NCBI GenBank assembly: GCA_006227085.1
Contig: SBFY01000110.1
Span: 1 to 8,009 of the forward strand
DNA from: Gammaproteobacteria bacterium
GTDB lineage: Bacteria > Pseudomonadota > Gammaproteobacteria > Pseudomonadales > M0112
Direction of reading: 5' to 3'
Length of the DNA: 8,009 bases
Shown here in pieces: positions 5,707 through 8,009 of this stretch. The notes under the pieces are model-generated. The model ran no database searches. It worked only from the letters and a program-made list of their open reading frames with translations, and was not told the origin of the DNA. The position numbers and the translations under genes were made by a program. Every line of letters begins with the position of its first letter. Within the stretch, counting starts at the first letter, position 1.

Positions 5707-6124
5707 GGGCCCTGAGTTTGGCAAGGGTCAGGTATTTACGGGGTTGGCCATCAAAAATCCTGTCGCCACCGGTTTCCAGCGCCTTGGCCAATTCGATACC
5801 GGCCTTGTCTGTTTCGCCTTGTTCATACAGGGCTTGCCCCAATTTGAACCGGATCAGCGGATTCTGCGTAGCCTTGTGGCAGCAACTCGCAGAACGCAAG
5901 GCTTCAATCGCCAAGGGATATTTCTGGCTGGACAGGTAGGCATCACCGATGGCTGTTAATACCCAGCCACTCTCCTCGTGATCCGCCTGCGGGGCAGGGA
6001 TGAGTGTCCAGGCTTGGTAGAACTGCCTCAATGCCGCTTCCGGCTGGTTGCTGTCCAGTAGGGTATACCCCGCCTGGCACAGGTCACGGACGCGTTCAGC
6101 AAGAGGTAAGTCGTTGTGGCTCAT
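5693..6124 (-). CDS. Tetratricopeptide-repeat protein of unknown function
   Basis: A 143-residue soluble protein, the only minus-strand gene here. It contains about three TPR-like helix pairs: RVRDLCQAGYTLLDSNQPEA (11-30) with its following helix, GWVLTAIGDAYLSSQKYPLA (53-72) then IEALRSA, and PLIRFKLGQALYEQGETDKA (89-108) then GIELAKAL. The end, DRIFDGQPRKYLTL, resembles a family of small TPR proteins that I recall being encoded beside Rhs or contact-dependent toxins as possible immunity partners. No toxin gene is visible, so this link is only a suggestion. TPRs mediate protein-protein contacts. The start is set at the ATG beginning MSHNDLPL; the frame is open a further 36 codons to 6232, but that reading runs antisense through the bcp ribosome binding site and start. 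No Shine-Dalgarno precedes 6124, so translation may be leaderless or weak. Confidence 0.75.
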   Translation of the reverse strand: MSHNDLPLAERVRDLCQAGYTLLDSNQPEAALRQFYQAWTLIPAPQADHEESGWVLTAIGDAYLSSQKYPLAIEALRSASCCHKATQNPLIRFKLGQALYEQGETDKAGIELAKALETGGDRIFDGQPRKYLTLAKLRARQGY

Positions 6125-6129
6125 GGCTT

Positions 6130-6135
6130 TATAAT
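6130..6135 (+). promoter_or_regulatory. -10 element, probable bcp promoter; overlaps a minus-strand -10-like site
   Basis: A perfect TATAAT lies 40 bases before the bcp ATG, implying a start of transcription near 6142. No convincing -35 is visible. On the minus strand, bases 6136-6131 read TATTAT, placed so that a transcript would begin close to the TPR gene's ATG. The element sits between GGCT (6125-6128) and AGCC (6136-6139). Confidence 0.45.
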
Positions 6136-6175
6136 AGCCCAGTTCATCCGATAGACGATAGGAAAGGAGGTAGGG

Positions 6176-6649
6176 ATGGCTCACCCCAAAGTTGGCAATA
6201 TGGCACCGGCGTTTAGCCTGAAGGATGCCCAAGGCAATACGGTTTCACTGAAGGATTTCAAGGGCAAGAAAACGGTGCTGGTCTATTTTTACCCCAAGGC
6301 CATGACGCCTGGCTGCACGGTCCAGGCGTGTAGTCTCCGCGATGCCAGCAAGGCCTACGCCAAGGCCGGTATTGAGGTGCTGGGGATAAGTCCGGACCCT
6401 GTGGCGCGATTGCAGAAATTTGCCGACAAGGAAAAGCTTGATTTCACCCTGTTGTCGGATGAAGACCATGCCGTGGCGGATAAATACGGCGCCTGGGGCC
6501 CCAAGAAATTCATGGGTCGCGAGTTTGACGGCATCCTGCGTTCCAGTTTCATTGTCGGCAAGGATGGCCGGCTCAAGCACATCATGGACAAGGTCAACAC
6601 CAAAACCCACCACGATGATGTATTGGCGTGGGTAAAGGACAATCTGTAA
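6176..6649 (+). CDS. bcp: Thioredoxin-dependent thiol peroxidase (Bcp/PrxQ-type peroxiredoxin)
   Basis: A 157-residue peroxiredoxin of normal Bcp length. It reduces hydrogen peroxide and organic hydroperoxides in the cytosol using thioredoxin. The motif FYPKAMTPGCTVQACSLRD places the peroxidatic Cys47 (in TPGC) five residues before the resolving Cys52, the atypical two-Cys pattern of the Bcp/PrxQ group. Other marks are the N-terminal GNMAPAFSLKDAQGN, the GISPDP strand and LLSDEDHAVADKYGAWG. The ATG is preceded by an excellent ribosome binding site, AAAGGAGGT at 6163-6171, four bases away. A perfect TATAAT at 6130-6135 probably drives it. It diverges from the TPR gene and is followed after 66 bases by the RND adaptor, so read-through into the efflux genes is possible. 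Confidence 0.96.
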   Translation: MAHPKVGNMAPAFSLKDAQGNTVSLKDFKGKKTVLVYFYPKAMTPGCTVQACSLRDASKAYAKAGIEVLGISPDPVARLQKFADKEKLDFTLLSDEDHAVADKYGAWGPKKFMGREFDGILRSSFIVGKDGRLKHIMDKVNTKTHHDDVLAWVKDNL

Positions 6650-6683
6650 TCAACTGGTAATCGCGGCAGGGATGCCTTGCGTC

Positions 6684-6689
6684 TACAAT
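6684..6689 (+). promoter_or_regulatory. Possible -10 element upstream of the RND adaptor gene
   Basis: TACAAT matches five of six positions of the -10 consensus. A transcript starting about 7 bases downstream (near 6696) would begin inside the 5' arm of the adjacent hairpin. No good -35 hexamer is seen at normal spacing. Confidence 0.3.
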
Positions 6690-6690
6690 A

Positions 6691-6710
6691 ACCCCCTTGC
6701 CAGAGGGGGT
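6691..6710 (+). promoter_or_regulatory. Hairpin containing the ribosome binding site of the RND adaptor gene
   Basis: ACCCCCT (6691-6697) and AGGGGGT (6704-6710) form a perfect 7-bp stem with a 6-base loop. The 3' arm is the purine-rich Shine-Dalgarno region, ending five bases before ATG 6716. Folding would hide the ribosome binding site. No T-run follows, so it is unlikely to be an intrinsic terminator for bcp. Confidence 0.6.
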
Positions 6711-6715
6711 ACCTG

Positions 6716-7816
6716 ATGAATAAGTCTATGCTGCGGATGCTCGTGGCCTTGTTGGTACTGTTTGGGCTGATTTTCGGCTTCATCACAGCCAAGAAGGTGT
6801 TCGTTGGCAAGGCCATGGCGTCGTATGTGCGGCCACCGGTCACGGTGTCGGCAGAGCCGGCCAGGCAGGAATCATGGGGTCGCACGGTCAGTGCCGTTGG
6901 CACATTGCAAGCCGAGCAGGGCGCGGACTTGAGTGCCGAAGTCAAAGGGGTCGTGCGGTCGATCTATTTCAAGGCAGGCGATACCTTGCCGGTTGGCAGC
7001 ATGCTGATCGAGCTGGATGATCGCGTTGAACAGGCTAACCTGAAGAGCTTTGAAGCGCAGCTGCAATTAGCCACCATTACCTATGAGCGCGACAAGCGTT
7101 TGCTGCAGAGCCGTGCGATTTCAAAAACGGATTTCGACACCATGGAAGCGCGTTTCAAGGATGCGCAGGCCCAAGTGGAGCGCACCAGGGCTATCATCGA
7201 CAAGATGCACCTGCGTGCGCCATTTGATGGCCGGGTGGGCGTACCGTTGGTGAAGGTTGGCCAGTATGTCAGTGATGGTGACCCACTGGTGACATTCCAG
7301 TCATCGGATGCCCTGTACCTGGAATTTTTCTTGCCTGAACGATACTTCCATGAATTACGTTTGGGGGAACCCGTGGTGTTTACAACGGACAGTTATCCCG
7401 ATCGTAAATTTCCTGCAGAAATTACCGCGATTAACGTCAAGGTGGATGACAATACCCGCAGCATTCTCGTGCGGGCCACAGTCAAGCCGTTTGAAGGCGA
7501 ATTGTTGCCGGGTATGTTTGCGAGCATTGATGTGGTCCTGGAAGAGAACGTCCCGGTCGTCACCGTTCCCCAGACAGCCATCACATACAATCTCTATGGC
7601 AATTCCGTATTTGTCTTGCATGAAGCACCAGGCTCCGGCGAGGGACGTTACAGCGTGGAGCGGAAGTATGTGCAACCGGGTGTTCGCAAGGACGGCCGCG
7701 TGGCAATTAACTCCGGATTGGTGGCTGGCGAGCAAGTGGTGGTGGCAGGACAAATCAAGCTGTCCAATGGTTCGATCGTTGTCATCGACAACACGGTCGA
7801 CCTGAAAGGACAGTGA
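6716..7816 (+). CDS. RND efflux periplasmic adaptor (membrane fusion protein)
   Basis: A 366-residue membrane fusion protein of the AcrA/MexE class, which bridges an inner-membrane RND pump and an outer-membrane channel. A hydrophobic segment at about residues 8-24 with no lipobox cysteine suggests anchoring by an uncleaved helix rather than a lipid. Order of domains: first half of the lipoyl-like domain (about 65-103, with EVKGVVRSIYFKAGDTLPVG), alpha hairpin (about 104-164), second lipoyl half with LRAPFDGRVG (166-175) and GQYVSDGDPLV, beta barrel (about 200-275, with DNTRSILVRA at 245-254 and LLPGMFASI at 263-271), and the membrane-proximal domain to the end. The hairpin is short. The stop is 2 bases from the permease ATG, so the pair is an operon. 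No regulator is seen next to it. Translation may be limited by the leader hairpin. Substrates cannot be inferred. Confidence 0.93.
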   Translation: MNKSMLRMLVALLVLFGLIFGFITAKKVFVGKAMASYVRPPVTVSAEPARQESWGRTVSAVGTLQAEQGADLSAEVKGVVRSIYFKAGDTLPVGSMLIELDDRVEQANLKSFEAQLQLATITYERDKRLLQSRAISKTDFDTMEARFKDAQAQVERTRAIIDKMHLRAPFDGRVGVPLVKVGQYVSDGDPLVTFQSSDALYLEFFLPERYFHELRLGEPVVFTTDSYPDRKFPAEITAINVKVDDNTRSILVRATVKPFEGELLPGMFASIDVVLEENVPVVTVPQTAITYNLYGNSVFVLHEAPGSGEGRYSVERKYVQPGVRKDGRVAINSGLVAGEQVVVAGQIKLSNGSIVVIDNTVDLKGQ

Positions 7817-7818
7817 TC

Positions 7819-8009
7819 ATGCATTTTACTGACCTGTTCATTCGCCGACCGGTGCTGGCAACCGTTATCAGCCTGACCTTGTTGCTGGTTGGCCTGAAAG
7901 CATTCGATATCCTCCAGGTGCGACAGTATCCGGAGATCAGTAATGACGTTGTCACGGTAACGACCATTTATACCGGTGCTGATGCAGAGCTCATCAAGGG
8001 ATTTATCAC
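7819..8009 (+). CDS. RND efflux inner-membrane permease, 3' end missing
   Basis: Only the first 63 residues are present; the gene runs off the right edge. They hold the classic N terminus of AcrB/MexF-type RND pumps: FTDLFIRRPVLATVISL leading into the first transmembrane helix (about residues 10-28), then VRQYPEI and TTIYTGADAELIKGFI at the start of the porter domain. RND permeases of the hydrophobe/amphiphile family expel drugs, solvents or lipids using the proton gradient, as trimers with the adaptor encoded just upstream. The ATG at 7819 is 2 bases after the adaptor stop and is preceded by AAAGGA at 7805-7810. The outer-membrane channel gene, if linked, would lie beyond the window. Confidence 0.95.
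   Translation, partial: MHFTDLFIRRPVLATVISLTLLLVGLKAFDILQVRQYPEISNDVVTVTTIYTGADAELIKGFI

Noticed and set aside
6125..6232. 36-residue N-terminal extension of the TPR protein
   Set aside because: It would run antisense across the bcp promoter, ribosome binding site and first codons, and shows no TPR character; kept as a less likely option because the chosen start has no Shine-Dalgarno.
1..8009. Mobile elements, CRISPR arrays, tRNA or rRNA genes, riboswitches (including a Moco RNA motif before moaC)
   Set aside because: No transposase, terminal inverted repeats, spaced repeats or recognisable structural RNA was seen; the moaC leader is too short and lacks a recognisable Moco RNA structure by eye.

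Overview
This 8,009-base window is a gene-dense piece of a proteobacterial chromosome of moderately high GC. Gene content and protein style suggest a gammaproteobacterium: Bcp-type peroxiredoxin, MoaC/D/E that align residue for residue with the Escherichia coli proteins, and an RND efflux pair. The presence of an EXPERA-family membrane protein and a 3-ketosteroid-dehydrogenase-like flavoprotein is compatible with a steroid- or hydrocarbon-using lineage, but this is an inference and no genus can be named. There are no rRNA or tRNA genes, CRISPR arrays or mobile elements.

Left part (1-3345): an EXPERA (TMEM97/EBP-like) integral membrane protein cut by the left edge; after a 104-base gap, a KstD-like FAD-dependent dehydrogenase; then, overlapping its stop codon, an MBL-fold hydrolase with a LACTB2-like C-terminal region. 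The last two are almost certainly co-transcribed and translationally coupled. The MBL stop codon lies inside a 20-bp near-perfect tandem repeat.

Middle part (3439-5686): a tight plus-strand run moaC-moaD-moaE, flavin reductase, NUDIX hydrolase. moaC/moaD and moaE/flavin reductase overlap, and moaD/moaE are 2 bases apart. MoaC makes cyclic pyranopterin monophosphate and MoaD/MoaE form molybdopterin synthase. moaA, moaB and the MoaD-activating enzyme MoeB are not in the window. MoaE has Ser at the position of E. coli Arg39 and carries a 15-residue C-terminal extension that overlaps the next gene's ribosome binding site.

Right part (5693-8009): a minus-strand TPR protein of unknown function sits between the convergent NUDIX gene and a divergent bcp peroxiredoxin gene, with overlapping -10-like elements between the divergent starts. 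After bcp come an RND periplasmic adaptor and the first 63 residues of its inner-membrane RND permease, cut by the right edge. The adaptor's ribosome binding site lies in the 3' arm of a perfect 7-bp hairpin.

Most genes are recognisable housekeeping or accessory families. I found no clearly new multi-gene system. The points most worth checking are the EXPERA/KstD/MBL group, the MoaE substitution and tail, the adaptor leader hairpin, and the isolated TPR gene.
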